This document shows positions 55,223 to 64,000 of a DNA stretch of 64,000 nucleotides, in pieces. The translations under genes were made by a program, and so were the position numbers. Source of the DNA: an uncultured Pelagibacteraceae bacterium (GTDB taxonomy: Bacteria; Pseudomonadota; Alphaproteobacteria; Pelagibacterales; Pelagibacteraceae); contig CACMXS010000004.1 of the NCBI GenBank assembly GCA_902617715.1, forward strand, positions 1 to 64,000, read 5' to 3'. Position 1 is the stretch's first letter. Each line of letters opens with the position of its first letter. The notes under the pieces are model-generated. The model saw only the letters and a list, made by a program, of their open reading frames with translations, was not told the DNA's origin and made no database searches.

Positions 55223-55666
55223 ATGAAAAAATTTTACTTACTAATATTAATTTTTTTTATTTCTCCGTTTAATTTATTTTCTGAAGAAACATTTCTTTCA
55301 TTAAAAAAAAATAAAGTTAATGTAAGATATGGCCCAAGTTTTGAATCTCCAATCAAATATATATATAAAAAAATTCACTTACCAATTAAACAAATTGATA
55401 AAAAAGAAAATTGGAGAAGAATAATCGATTTAAAAAATAATAGTGGATGGATACATGTTTCGCAATTAAAAAAAGTAAATTCTCTAATACCTCTTGAAGA
55501 TAAAATTTTATTTAAAAAGCCCTCAAATTTTTCAAGACCTATAGCGATGATAAAAGAAGGAAGAGTTTTAATAATTAAAAAATGTGAAGTAAATTGGTGT
55601 AATGTAAAAACAAAAAAAATCAGTGGTTGGATTAAATCAAAAAATATATGGGGAATTATTAAATAA
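55223..55666 (+). CDS. Secreted bacterial SH3-domain protein
   Basis: Signal peptide; VNVRYGPSFESPIKYIYKK...NWRRIIDLKNNSGWIHVSQL SH3b repeats. Confidence 0.85.
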   Translation: MKKFYLLILIFFISPFNLFSEETFLSLKKNKVNVRYGPSFESPIKYIYKKIHLPIKQIDKKENWRRIIDLKNNSGWIHVSQLKKVNSLIPLEDKILFKKPSNFSRPIAMIKEGRVLIIKKCEVNWCNVKTKKISGWIKSKNIWGIIK

Positions 55667-56258
55667 AATCTGCCGACAAAGATTTTATGGTTACATCATT
55701 TAGTTTTGTAGAATGAGAATATTCACCATGATCAATTCCAATTTCAACTTTAGAATTATTAGATTTGAAATTTTTTATCTGCTCATCACTAAATTTAAAA
55801 TGAATAAATTGAACTGATGAAGCTTTACCTTCAGCTGAAGTTCTATCAACATCTTGTTCTGGAACTGCTTTAATTGAGTCATTATCTACTTTTAAATATA
55901 CTTTTTCCTCAATTCCTCCAACTTTTCCAAGAAAAGCAGCTCTTGATATTGGGTTATCTATTTCAAACATTAAAGTGGCTGTTAATTCTTTTCCATTTGG
56001 CACTAGCGGATTGTAAGCAGTCAATTCATCTTTTAACTGTTCATCACCTCCTTTTTCAATGTAAAGCATTTCTTGAACTTGGGCTAACATTGTTTCAAAA
56101 CTCTCAAAATAAAATGTAGCGTAAGGACCGACCGGGATCCGTCGATGTTTTTTAAATTCAACAATTTTTTTTCTTAATTCTTTTCTTTGTTGAGTGTAGA
56201 CATCTAAAGGCATAATGTCTTCTTTTTGAATTACTCTTTTCTCTCTTGGCATAATCAT
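55659..56258 (-). CDS. DUF3501-family protein
   Basis: YTQQRKELRKKIVEFKKHRRIPVGPYATFYFESFETMLAQVQEMLYIEKGG; adjacent to Fe-S oxidoreductase and rubrerythrin as expected for this family. Confidence 0.7.
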   Translation of the reverse strand: MIMPREKRVIQKEDIMPLDVYTQQRKELRKKIVEFKKHRRIPVGPYATFYFESFETMLAQVQEMLYIEKGGDEQLKDELTAYNPLVPNGKELTATLMFEIDNPISRAAFLGKVGGIEEKVYLKVDNDSIKAVPEQDVDRTSAEGKASSVQFIHFKFSDEQIKNFKSNNSKVEIGIDHGEYSHSTKLNDVTIKSLSADFI

Positions 56259-57586
56259 AACTTATAACTTTTCGCTACAAGTTCGATAGGATGTAGTGCC
56301 TCATCATTTGAGATATTTGTGTCAGCCTCTAATTGTTTTAAATGTTTGCCTGCTAGTGGACAATCCGATGCCATGTATTTATTGCTTTTAGTTTTGATTT
56401 GACGAGCTGTCGGTCTTCCAACTTTAGTAGCTAAGTTGTATGTATCTTTCATAACACCAAATGTTCCTCCATGACCTGCACATCTCTCAACAACATCAAT
56501 TTTAATATTAGGAATTAGTTTTAACATATCTCTAGCTTTAATTCCCATATTTTGAGCGCGAGCATGACATGCATGATGAACTGTGACACCACCATCTATT
56601 TCTTGTAATCCTTCAACCAATCCTTCATTGTTTGATATATCAACTACATATTCATCAATATCCATTACATTTGTTGATAATCTTTTTATATTTTCATCAT
56701 CTGGAAGTAATAAAGGCCATTCAAATTTCAACATTAAGCCACAGCTGGCTGTTAATGTTACTACTTTGTAGCCTTTATCAATCCAATCTAATAAGTCTTT
56801 TGAGACTTTTTTTGCTTGTTGAACTACCTTTGGCAAATCAGCTTGTTCTAAAAATGGCATACCACAACATCCTGGATAGGCCTCCTGAACTTCAACTCCA
56901 TTTTTTTTTAATACTTTCAGAGCAGCAACACCTGTGTTTTTTTTATTAAAATTTACAAAACAAGTTGAGTAAATAACGACTTTTCTGTCACTTTTGTTAG
57001 TTTCATAATTAATTTTTTTATTATTTTTTCTAAAAAAATTAGAGAAAGTTTCTGAATTATATTTTGGTAATTGAACTCTTTTATCTATACCAGCTACTAT
57101 TTCTAATATTTTTCTAAAAAATTTATTTTTTATATTCGATATCCAGTTAATTATACCTGAAAACATAACACCAATTTTTGAATTTCTATCTATTTCTGCT
57201 AACTGTCTTGGTACTGTGGGCAATTTACCTTGTTTTTTTTGTGCTGTTCTGTATCTCAACATTAAGTGAGGAAAATCTAAATCGAAATCATGAGGCGGCA
57301 CATAGGGACACTTAGTCATAAAACACATGTCGCATAACGTACATGCATCAACTACTGGAGCAAATTGATCACTTGATAAACTTTCTACATCTTCATTTTT
57401 CGATTCATCGATCATGTCAAAAAGTTTTGGAAATGAATCACATAAATTAAAACACCTTCTGCAACCATGACAAATATCAAATACTCTTCTCATCTCAGCA
57501 TCTAATTTGTCAGTATCTAAAAAATCAGGATGTTCAAAATTTAGTGGATGACGAATAGGTGCTTCAGTGCTTCCTTCTTTGCTCAT
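56255..57586 (-). CDS. GlpC/HdrD-like Fe-S oxidoreductase (two 4Fe-4S sites, CCG domains)
   Basis: CHGCRRCFNLC, CTLCDMCFMTKCPYVPPH, YPGCCGMPFLEQ, ERCAGHGGTFG. Confidence 0.85.
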   Translation of the reverse strand: MSKEGSTEAPIRHPLNFEHPDFLDTDKLDAEMRRVFDICHGCRRCFNLCDSFPKLFDMIDESKNEDVESLSSDQFAPVVDACTLCDMCFMTKCPYVPPHDFDLDFPHLMLRYRTAQKKQGKLPTVPRQLAEIDRNSKIGVMFSGIINWISNIKNKFFRKILEIVAGIDKRVQLPKYNSETFSNFFRKNNKKINYETNKSDRKVVIYSTCFVNFNKKNTGVAALKVLKKNGVEVQEAYPGCCGMPFLEQADLPKVVQQAKKVSKDLLDWIDKGYKVVTLTASCGLMLKFEWPLLLPDDENIKRLSTNVMDIDEYVVDISNNEGLVEGLQEIDGGVTVHHACHARAQNMGIKARDMLKLIPNIKIDVVERCAGHGGTFGVMKDTYNLATKVGRPTARQIKTKSNKYMASDCPLAGKHLKQLEADTNISNDEALHPIELVAKSYKL

Positions 57587-57608
57587 TTTCGATTTTGATT
57601 TAAATTAT

Positions 57609-57635
57609 TTTAGTGGGTGTTTTACACCCACTAAA
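57609..57635 (-). terminator. Intrinsic terminator-like hairpin downstream of the rubrerythrin gene
   Basis: tttagtgggtgt-ttt-acacccactaaa: perfect 12-bp stem, 3-nt loop, immediately after the rubrerythrin stop; only a weak T-run. Confidence 0.65.
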
Positions 57636-57643
57636 GACTTTGA

Positions 57644-58081
57644 TTAACTAATTGACTCTAAAGTTTTTTGGAATTTACCAGCATGAGATTTTTCAGCTTT
57701 TGCTAATGTTTCAAACCAATCAGCAATTTCTTCAAAACCTTCTTCTCTTGCAGTTTTTGCCATACCTGGGTACATGTCTGTATACTCATGTGTCTCACCT
57801 GCTACAGCTGACTCTAGATTTGCTTTTGTTTCACCAATTGGTTTACCAGTTGCTGGATCCCCAACTTGTTCCAAATACTCAAGGTGCCCATGTGCATGGC
57901 CAGTTTCACCTTCAGCAGTTGATCTAAAAACCGTAGCTACATCATTGTAACCTTCAATGTCAGCTTTTTGTGCAAAATAAAGATATCTTCTGTTAGCTTG
58001 ACTTTCTCCCGCAAACGCTTCTTTTAAGTTTTCTTCAGTTTTTGTTCCTTTTAATGACATAATAATCTCCTTGTTGGACAA
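57644..58081 (-). CDS. Rubrerythrin-family protein
   Basis: NLKEAFAGESQANRRYLYFAQKADIEGY...FRSTAEGETGHAHGHLEYL...; diiron EEGFEEIADWFETLAKAEKSHAGKF. Start may be the internal ATG (MSLKGT). Confidence 0.92.
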   Translation of the reverse strand: MSNKEIIMSLKGTKTEENLKEAFAGESQANRRYLYFAQKADIEGYNDVATVFRSTAEGETGHAHGHLEYLEQVGDPATGKPIGETKANLESAVAGETHEYTDMYPGMAKTAREEGFEEIADWFETLAKAEKSHAGKFQKTLESIS

Positions 58082-58091
58082 ATATATAATG

Positions 58092-58129
58092 ATTCTAAAC
58101 TTTATGTCAATACTTTAGAATTATTATAA
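58092..58129. promoter_or_regulatory. Fur/Irr-like operator upstream of the rubrerythrin gene
   Basis: attctaaactttatgt (58092-58107) and inverted tttagaattattataa (58114-58129); both motifs recur at 58595-58618. Confidence 0.6.
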
Positions 58130-58159
58130 TATGGAATTTAAACTATTGAAATTATTACA

Positions 58160-58588
58160 TTAATTTTGATTTTGATTATCACTCGCAACTTTAATCAAAA
58201 CTTCAACTGAATTAATTTTTTTTCCAGTAATATTTTTTTTTATATTTACTTTTTCAATAACTTCGTTGTCACAATCAATTAATTCATTTGTATCTTCATC
58301 AAAAAAATGATGGTGATTTGTAACGTTAGTATCGAAATAACTTTTATCACTATTAATTGATATTTCTTTCAAATATCCTTTATTTTTAAAAGCATGAACA
58401 GTATTGTAAACTGTAGCTAAAGATATCTTTTCATTTAATTGCTCTGAAATATTTTTTGCTAAATCATTAATTGTAAAATGAAAAGTTTTTTCTCTCTTAA
58501 AGAGTACCTCACATATTTTTAATCTTTGTTTAGTTGGTCTTAAACCAGAAGATCTTAATTTATCAATAAATTCGCTGTTTTTATGCAT
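58160..58588 (-). CDS. Fur-superfamily regulator (Irr/PerR-like)
   Basis: LRSSGLRPTKQRLKICEVLF, ISLATVYNTVHAFKNKGYLKEI, NHHHFFDEDTNELIDCDN; no C-terminal CxxC zinc site. Confidence 0.88.
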   Translation of the reverse strand: MHKNSEFIDKLRSSGLRPTKQRLKICEVLFKREKTFHFTINDLAKNISEQLNEKISLATVYNTVHAFKNKGYLKEISINSDKSYFDTNVTNHHHFFDEDTNELIDCDNEVIEKVNIKKNITGKKINSVEVLIKVASDNQNQN

Positions 58589-58594
58589 TCTTTT

Positions 58595-58618
58595 TTATAA
58601 TAATTCTAAACTTTATGT
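58595..58618. promoter_or_regulatory. Fur/Irr-like operator upstream of the Fur-family gene
   Basis: ttataataattctaaactttatgt; the halves match both elements in front of rubrerythrin. Confidence 0.6.
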
Positions 58619-58662
58619 ATATTATATTTCAATAAAATCAAGTAGAACGGAGTTCAAAATTT

Positions 58663-59163
58663 ATGAAAAAAAGCTCCTACACATATGATGAACTAATAAA
58701 CTGCGGAAATGGTGGTCTTTTTGGCCCAGGGAATGCTAAATTACCTCTTCCACCGATGCTAATGTTTGATAGAATTACTGAAATTGACGACAATAGCGGG
58801 ACCTTTAAAAAAGGATCGATAAAAGCAGAATTAGACATTAAAAAGGATTTATGGTTCTTCGATTGTCATTTTAAAGAAGACCCTGTTATGCCAGGTTGTC
58901 TTGGGCTTGATGCCATGTGGCAGTTAGTTGGATTTTATTTGGGTTGGATCGGGAACCCTGGGAAAGGAAGAGCTTTAGGAGTTGGTACTGTAAAATTTAC
59001 TGGTGAAGTTTTAAGAAATATTAAACTTGTAAAATACGAAATTGATATGAAAAAAATTATGTCTCCAGGTGGTACTACGGTTGGACTAGCTAATGGGGTA
59101 CTTTTTGCAGATGATAAGAAAATTTATTCAGCTGATAATTTAAAAGTGGGATTATTTAAATAA
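58663..59163 (+). CDS. fabA: 3-hydroxydecanoyl-ACP dehydratase/isomerase
   Basis: [54 protein letters not shown]. Confidence 0.96.
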   Translation: MKKSSYTYDELINCGNGGLFGPGNAKLPLPPMLMFDRITEIDDNSGTFKKGSIKAELDIKKDLWFFDCHFKEDPVMPGCLGLDAMWQLVGFYLGWIGNPGKGRALGVGTVKFTGEVLRNIKLVKYEIDMKKIMSPGGTTVGLANGVLFADDKKIYSADNLKVGLFK

Positions 59164-60374
59164 TGAAAAGAGTTGTAATTACAGGAATAGGAATAGTTTC
59201 TTGTTTAGGAAATAACCAAGAAGAAGTTTATCAATCTTTATTAAATTCAAAATCAGGTATTTCTTTTTCTGAGGAGTATAAAGAGCATAATCTAAAAAGT
59301 CATGTTCATGGTAAACCTAATATTAAACTTGAAGATCATATAGATAGAAAAACAATTAGGTTTATGGGTTCTGGTTCAGCATATAATTATATTGCCATGA
59401 AAGAGGCAATTAAAGACTCGGGATTAGAGGAAAAAGAAGTTAGTAATTTTAAAACTGGGATTGTTATGGGTTCTGGTGGTCCATCGATTGAAAATGTAAT
59501 TTTAGCAGCAGATAAGACTAGGGCTAAAACACCAAAATTGATGGGACCTTTTATTGTTCCAAGAACTATGGCGAGTACTGCATCTGCAACACTTGCTGTT
59601 CCTTTTAAGATAAAGGGAACAAATTATACTATGAGTTCTGCGTGTGCAACAAGTGGGCACTGCATTGGAAATTCTATGGAATTAATTCAAATGGGCAAAC
59701 AGGATGTTGTTTTTGCTGGTGGAAGTGAAGAAATTCATTGGGCCATGACTGCAATGTTTGATGCAATGACAGCCCTTTCATCAAAGTATAATGATACTCC
59801 TGAAACAGCTTCACGAGCTTATGACAAAACTAGAGATGGTTTCGTAATTGCTGGTGGTGGTGGGGTTTTGGTGCTTGAGGAATACGAACATGCAAAAGCA
59901 AGAGGTGCCAAAATATATGCCGAATTGACTGGTTACGGAGCAACCTCAGATGGTTACGATATGGTGGCACCTTCGGGTGAGGGAGCTGTAAGATGTATGA
60001 AAATGGCGATGGCAACTGCTAAAAATAAAATTGATTATATTAATACTCATGGAACTTCTACGCCAGTTGGAGATATTACAGAATTAAATGCAGTAAAAGA
60101 AACTTTCGGTGACAATATTCCAAAAATCAGTTCAACAAAATCTTTATCAGGTCATCCTTTGGGAGCTGCATCAGTACACGAAGCAATCTACTGTTTGATT
60201 ATGATGAAAAATAATTTTATCGCTGGATCGGCAAACATCAATGAAATGGACGATGAAGCTAAAAAATTCCCAATAATTGACAAAACGGAAAAAGGAGTAA
60301 CTTTAAATACAGTCATGTCGAATAGTTTTGGTTTTGGTGGAACTAATGCTGCATTAATATTTGAAAAGGTTTAA
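59163..60374 (+). CDS. fabB: Beta-ketoacyl-ACP synthase I
   Basis: [59 protein letters not shown]. Confidence 0.95.
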   Translation: MKRVVITGIGIVSCLGNNQEEVYQSLLNSKSGISFSEEYKEHNLKSHVHGKPNIKLEDHIDRKTIRFMGSGSAYNYIAMKEAIKDSGLEEKEVSNFKTGIVMGSGGPSIENVILAADKTRAKTPKLMGPFIVPRTMASTASATLAVPFKIKGTNYTMSSACATSGHCIGNSMELIQMGKQDVVFAGGSEEIHWAMTAMFDAMTALSSKYNDTPETASRAYDKTRDGFVIAGGGGVLVLEEYEHAKARGAKIYAELTGYGATSDGYDMVAPSGEGAVRCMKMAMATAKNKIDYINTHGTSTPVGDITELNAVKETFGDNIPKISSTKSLSGHPLGAASVHEAIYCLIMMKNNFIAGSANINEMDDEAKKFPIIDKTEKGVTLNTVMSNSFGFGGTNAALIFEKV

Positions 60375-60376
60375 TT

Positions 60377-61162
60377 ATGAGTTTGATGAAGGGTAAAAAA
60401 GGATTAATCATGGGTGTTGCTAATGAAAGGTCTATCGCTTGGGGTATTTCACAGAAACTCGCCGAAGCTGGAGCTGAACTTGCATTTACTTATTTAGGTG
60501 ATGCATTAAAGAAAAGAGTAATTCCTTTAGCAGAAAAATTAAATTCAAAAACTACGTTTAGCTGTGATGTTGAAAAAAAAGAAGAAGTGGTCAAATTATT
60601 TGAGGATATTAAATCTCAATGGGGTGAAATTGATTTTGTAGTTCATGCAGTTGCTTTTTCAGATAAATCAGAGTTATCAGGCGAATATTTAAATACGACA
60701 AGAGAAAATTTTTTAAGAAGTATGTTAATCTCTTGTTTTTCATTTACAGAGGTTGCTAAAGAGGCCACAAAAGTAATGAAACAAGGTGGTAGTCTTCTTA
60801 CATTAACTTACGAGTCTACTAAAGCTATTCCAAATTATAATGTAATGGGTGTTTGTAAATCAGCATTAGAAGCTAGCGTCAAATACTTGGCTAGAGATTT
60901 GGGGTCTAAAGGTATAAGAGTAAATGCAATTAGTGCTGGACCTATTAAAACCTTAGCAGCTTCTGCTATTGGAGATGCAAAATTTTTATATAAATGGAAT
61001 GAAGACCATTCGTTTCTAAAAAGAAATGTTGATATTCATGATGTTGGAAATTCAGCCTTATATCTTCTAAGTGATCTTGCAAATGGTGTTACTGGTGAAA
61101 TTCACTATGTTGACGCCGGGTACAATAAAGTTGGAATGCCAGATCCGAAGAATATAACTTAA
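60377..61162 (+). CDS. fabI: Enoyl-ACP reductase (NADH)
   Basis: GKKGLIMGVANERSIAWGISQKLAEAGAELAFTY, YNVMGVCKSALEASVKYLARDLGSKGIRVNAISAGPIKTLAAS. Confidence 0.96.
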   Translation: MSLMKGKKGLIMGVANERSIAWGISQKLAEAGAELAFTYLGDALKKRVIPLAEKLNSKTTFSCDVEKKEEVVKLFEDIKSQWGEIDFVVHAVAFSDKSELSGEYLNTTRENFLRSMLISCFSFTEVAKEATKVMKQGGSLLTLTYESTKAIPNYNVMGVCKSALEASVKYLARDLGSKGIRVNAISAGPIKTLAASAIGDAKFLYKWNEDHSFLKRNVDIHDVGNSALYLLSDLANGVTGEIHYVDAGYNKVGMPDPKNIT

Positions 61163-61164
61163 TT

Positions 61165-63399
61165 TTAATATAAGTTTTGTCTCGATTTAACAGCTCTTAG
61201 CTCTAATATGTTTTCATGTCCTACGCCATCTTTATCAATTCTACTAATTACAGATTTAATATTCCACCCATTATCTAAAAACCAATCAAATCCAGTTTCT
61301 AAAATAATCATTGAGTTATATTTTTTTTCAATAGTAGTATTATATTTGGTTGTTTCTCCAACAAAGTTAACTTGTATATCTGATCCATCTGTAAGATCCT
61401 TATTAAAATCTATCTTAAAATAAGGAATAAATAATGAGTCGGTAAGGTAAATTTCTTTCTCAACGGCAGATCCTAAAGAGATTGATGATGTTTCAAGTTC
61501 TCTTTTATCAAATTTTAGCTTTGAACTACTGCTACCTGTTTCGGAATATCCATCAAAATTTACAAAACCGAAATCAAATTTGGAATAATTGTGAAATTTA
61601 TAATTTTTACGGACATTCTTAAAATTATATTTAACCGAACCAAAAATTTGATTTGCTTTAAATTTACCTTTTACAACATTAGAAGGATTTGAGGTATCAA
61701 TAATACGTGTTGTAGCATAAGTAGTTTTTCCAAATCCTAAAAAAGAATCGATATAATTTTTTTCTGATCCTTGCCAGGTATTATATAAAGAAAAATTATT
61801 TGATCTTGCTAAAAATCTAGTGCTATCCTTAGTACCAATATTAGATTGATCATCTTCGTGCCTAAAAACAAGTCCAAATAAAGAACCTTGATTATAATTA
61901 ACATCCGCACCTACTAAAAAACTTTCAGTTCTATTTATTATTCCTAAATCGCCACCTGAGCTGAGATTAAGTCTACCTTTATTAATTGAGCCAGCTGACC
62001 AAAATGCCCAGTCTTTTGGTGTCATATTATAATTTTCTTTTAAATATTTTGTTAATGGAAGTTCATTAATTAGATCATTAATATTTTCTGTAGATAAATC
62101 TTTATATTTATCAATGTAATTATTAAAAAATTCTGGCGGTATTAGTTCACTGTAATTATTTTGATTATTAGCAAGAGTTAATCTCATGTCTTTAATTTGA
62201 GTTGATTTATTAATTCCAACTCTTCTAAACTGTTCCATTCTACGCATGACTTGATTAGTAGTATTATACATAAATCTCTTAGCATGTTCTGTTTGTGCAT
62301 TTGCCATTCCGCTTACTTGTTTGTCATCGAACGCATTAAAGCCGCTTGCTTCTGTTGATTTAATTGTTAATGTAGTTTGACCACTTACGGTTGCGCTTTC
62401 ACCAGCTGTTCCACCATATTCAATTACATATGCTCCAGTTGTATCAAGTGTACAATGTAAATCATTCCATTGGCCGCCTGATCCGTACATATGAGCACAA
62501 TTTTCTTCCCCATCTTCTGCAGTGCCGTGATCGTTAGGTTCATTATTTTTCCAATTTTGATACGAGTAACCTGATGCTACTGTACAATCCTCATGCGCAG
62601 GATCTGCCTTATTAACTCCTGCTGTTTTCTCAATTGCTACTTGACAAAAAAAAGTCTTTCCATTTTCAGGCCCTGAAACCCATTCCCATGTACCTTCTCC
62701 TGCTAAAGCGGTACCTTGTCCTAAAGCAAGACTTATAGCTGGATGGGTATTAGATGTATGTGTTGCATCATCAGATCCACCGATCCAAGTGTTAGTAGAA
62801 ATTTTATTTTTGATAAAATTGTTTTCAGCTGCACTTGTAATTGTTACAAGATAACCTGTTAGACCTAGGTAAGTTGAAGCTTCTGCAGCAGTTTTTGCAT
62901 CTTCCCAATTAATAGTTCCAGTTACAACTTGATAATAATGACCATTTTCTGAAAAATAATTTGTACCAGCTGGAGTTACAGCAACAGTAATAGTAGGAGA
63001 TCCAGCAACACCATCGCCTTTAAATGATAATGTTGCAAGTGCATTATTAATGTCATCTTGGGTTCCTCTAAAACCTATTTCTGTGAGAGAATTACCTGTA
63101 CAAGCAAGAGGTGCACTTGAATTGTCACTTTCATAAGTACAATAGCCTGCCGCCCGCATTAAATTAGTAACAGATGTTACCTTTATATTTCCATCCGATG
63201 CTACTGCTGAAACGAGAAGGGTTCCTGAGTAGCCACTAATACTAGGTGTTGTTCCTGAACTTGATAATAAAACGAAATCAGTTGTATCAGTCGTTAAAGT
63301 TGAAGGCATAGTAAGTGTGCCTGAATAAGCTTTATTACTATTAAAAATAAAAACAAGAATTATTAAATTTATAATTACTGCTCTCATAAAATAATTCAA
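61165..63399 (-). CDS. Autotransporter-like outer-membrane protein with C-type lectin domain
   Basis: Signal peptide; C-type lectin fold markers TWIGGSDD, WEWVSG, WKNNEPND, ENCAHMYGSGGQWNDLHC; C-terminal beta-barrel-like alternating segment ending in aromatic Tyr. Confidence 0.8.
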   Translation of the reverse strand: MNYFMRAVIINLIILVFIFNSNKAYSGTLTMPSTLTTDTTDFVLLSSSGTTPSISGYSGTLLVSAVASDGNIKVTSVTNLMRAAGYCTYESDNSSAPLACTGNSLTEIGFRGTQDDINNALATLSFKGDGVAGSPTITVAVTPAGTNYFSENGHYYQVVTGTINWEDAKTAAEASTYLGLTGYLVTITSAAENNFIKNKISTNTWIGGSDDATHTSNTHPAISLALGQGTALAGEGTWEWVSGPENGKTFFCQVAIEKTAGVNKADPAHEDCTVASGYSYQNWKNNEPNDHGTAEDGEENCAHMYGSGGQWNDLHCTLDTTGAYVIEYGGTAGESATVSGQTTLTIKSTEASGFNAFDDKQVSGMANAQTEHAKRFMYNTTNQVMRRMEQFRRVGINKSTQIKDMRLTLANNQNNYSELIPPEFFNNYIDKYKDLSTENINDLINELPLTKYLKENYNMTPKDWAFWSAGSINKGRLNLSSGGDLGIINRTESFLVGADVNYNQGSLFGLVFRHEDDQSNIGTKDSTRFLARSNNFSLYNTWQGSEKNYIDSFLGFGKTTYATTRIIDTSNPSNVVKGKFKANQIFGSVKYNFKNVRKNYKFHNYSKFDFGFVNFDGYSETGSSSSKLKFDKRELETSSISLGSAVEKEIYLTDSLFIPYFKIDFNKDLTDGSDIQVNFVGETTKYNTTIEKKYNSMIILETGFDWFLDNGWNIKSVISRIDKDGVGHENILELRAVKSRQNLY

Positions 63400-63427
63400 T
63401 TATTTTAATCATTTCTTGTTTTGCATA

Positions 63428-64000
63428 TCAAGCTAAAGCTTGTTTAATAGAAAGTTTCACCTTTCCTCTATCAAATCCAATTACTTTAACTTTTACTTCA
63501 TCACCTTCTTTGACAACATCAGTAACTTTAGCTACTCTTTTATCCGCAAGTTCAGAAATATGGACAAGTCCATCTTGTTTACCTAAAAAGTTTACAAATG
63601 CACCAAATTCCATAATCTTCATAACTTTTCCAAAATAAATTTTATTTAATTCAGCTTTAGCGGTGATGTCTTTAATCATTTGCATAGCAATGTTTCTTGA
63701 CTCTTCATCTGGAGCAGCAACTGTAACTACACCTTCATCATTTACGTCAACTTTAGCACCTGATTTTTCAACAATCTCTCTAATAGTTGCACCACCTTTT
63801 CCGATTACCGCAGCAATGTCTTTTTTATCAACATTAATTTTTTCCATTTTTGGGGTATGTTTTCCAACATCCGCTCTTGAAGCTGACAATGCTTTATTCA
63901 TTTCTCCTAAGATATGAATTCTTCCATCTTTAGCTTGGCTTAATGCTTGCTCCATGATTTCAAATGTAATACCTGTAATTTTGATATCCATTTGAAGAGA
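63428..64000 (-). CDS. pnp: Polyribonucleotide nucleotidyltransferase, C-terminal part (KH and S1 domains); continues past the window end
   Basis: [80 protein letters not shown]; frame open to the edge. Confidence 0.95.
   Translation of the reverse strand, partial: SLQMDIKITGITFEIMEQALSQAKDGRIHILGEMNKALSASRADVGKHTPKMEKINVDKKDIAAVIGKGGATIREIVEKSGAKVDVNDEGVVTVAAPDEESRNIAMQMIKDITAKAELNKIYFGKVMKIMEFGAFVNFLGKQDGLVHISELADKRVAKVTDVVKEGDEVKVKVIGFDRGKVKLSIKQALA

Noticed and set aside
56632-56949. 105-aa + strand ORF antisense to the Fe-S oxidoreductase
   Set aside because: Leu-rich shadow frame; the opposite strand has clear Cys-cluster motifs.

Overview
AT-rich (SAR11/Pelagibacterales-like, inferred from gene content and protein style) alphaproteobacterial chromosome segment. 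It is densely packed housekeeping DNA with several antiparallel 3' gene overlaps. Contents in order: cobT (partial), regB-like kinase, gyrB; tRNA-Ser; a small surface-polysaccharide block (GDPD-like, HAD-nucleotidyltransferase fusion, WavE, FkbM); lepA-pheT-pheS-rplT-rpmI-infC-thrS; gltBD; uppP; aceEF; thiolase; tRNA-Arg; Suv3-like helicase/TerB/ferredoxin/CarD; acyl-CoA synthetase; tRNA-Leu; dsbB-coq7; argH-lysA; dnaN-dnaA; rpsT; mutM-ubiE-ubiB-coaBC-dut; a DUF3501/Fe-S oxidoreductase/rubrerythrin/Fur-like block; fabA-fabB-fabI; a C-type-lectin autotransporter; and pnp (partial). No prophage, CRISPR array or IS element was seen. The best candidate novelty is a complete tiny transcription unit at about 37.27-37.49 kb. 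It encodes a 25-aa protein made only of Lys/Arg/Ala after Met (MAKRRKKAKKAKKKAKKKAKKRRRR), with its own -35/-10, a 5' inverted repeat, a Shine-Dalgarno and a hairpin terminator. It lies convergent to a CarD regulator that has its own Lys-rich H1-like tail. Other notable points: a lipoyl domain fused to PDH E1 (AceE), a shared Fur/Irr-type operator at rubrerythrin and the fur-like gene, an EPN/WND C-type lectin autotransporter, a HAD-nucleotidyltransferase fusion with a strong internal start, and small ORFs missed by the ORF track (LptM-like lipoprotein, 32-aa TM peptide).
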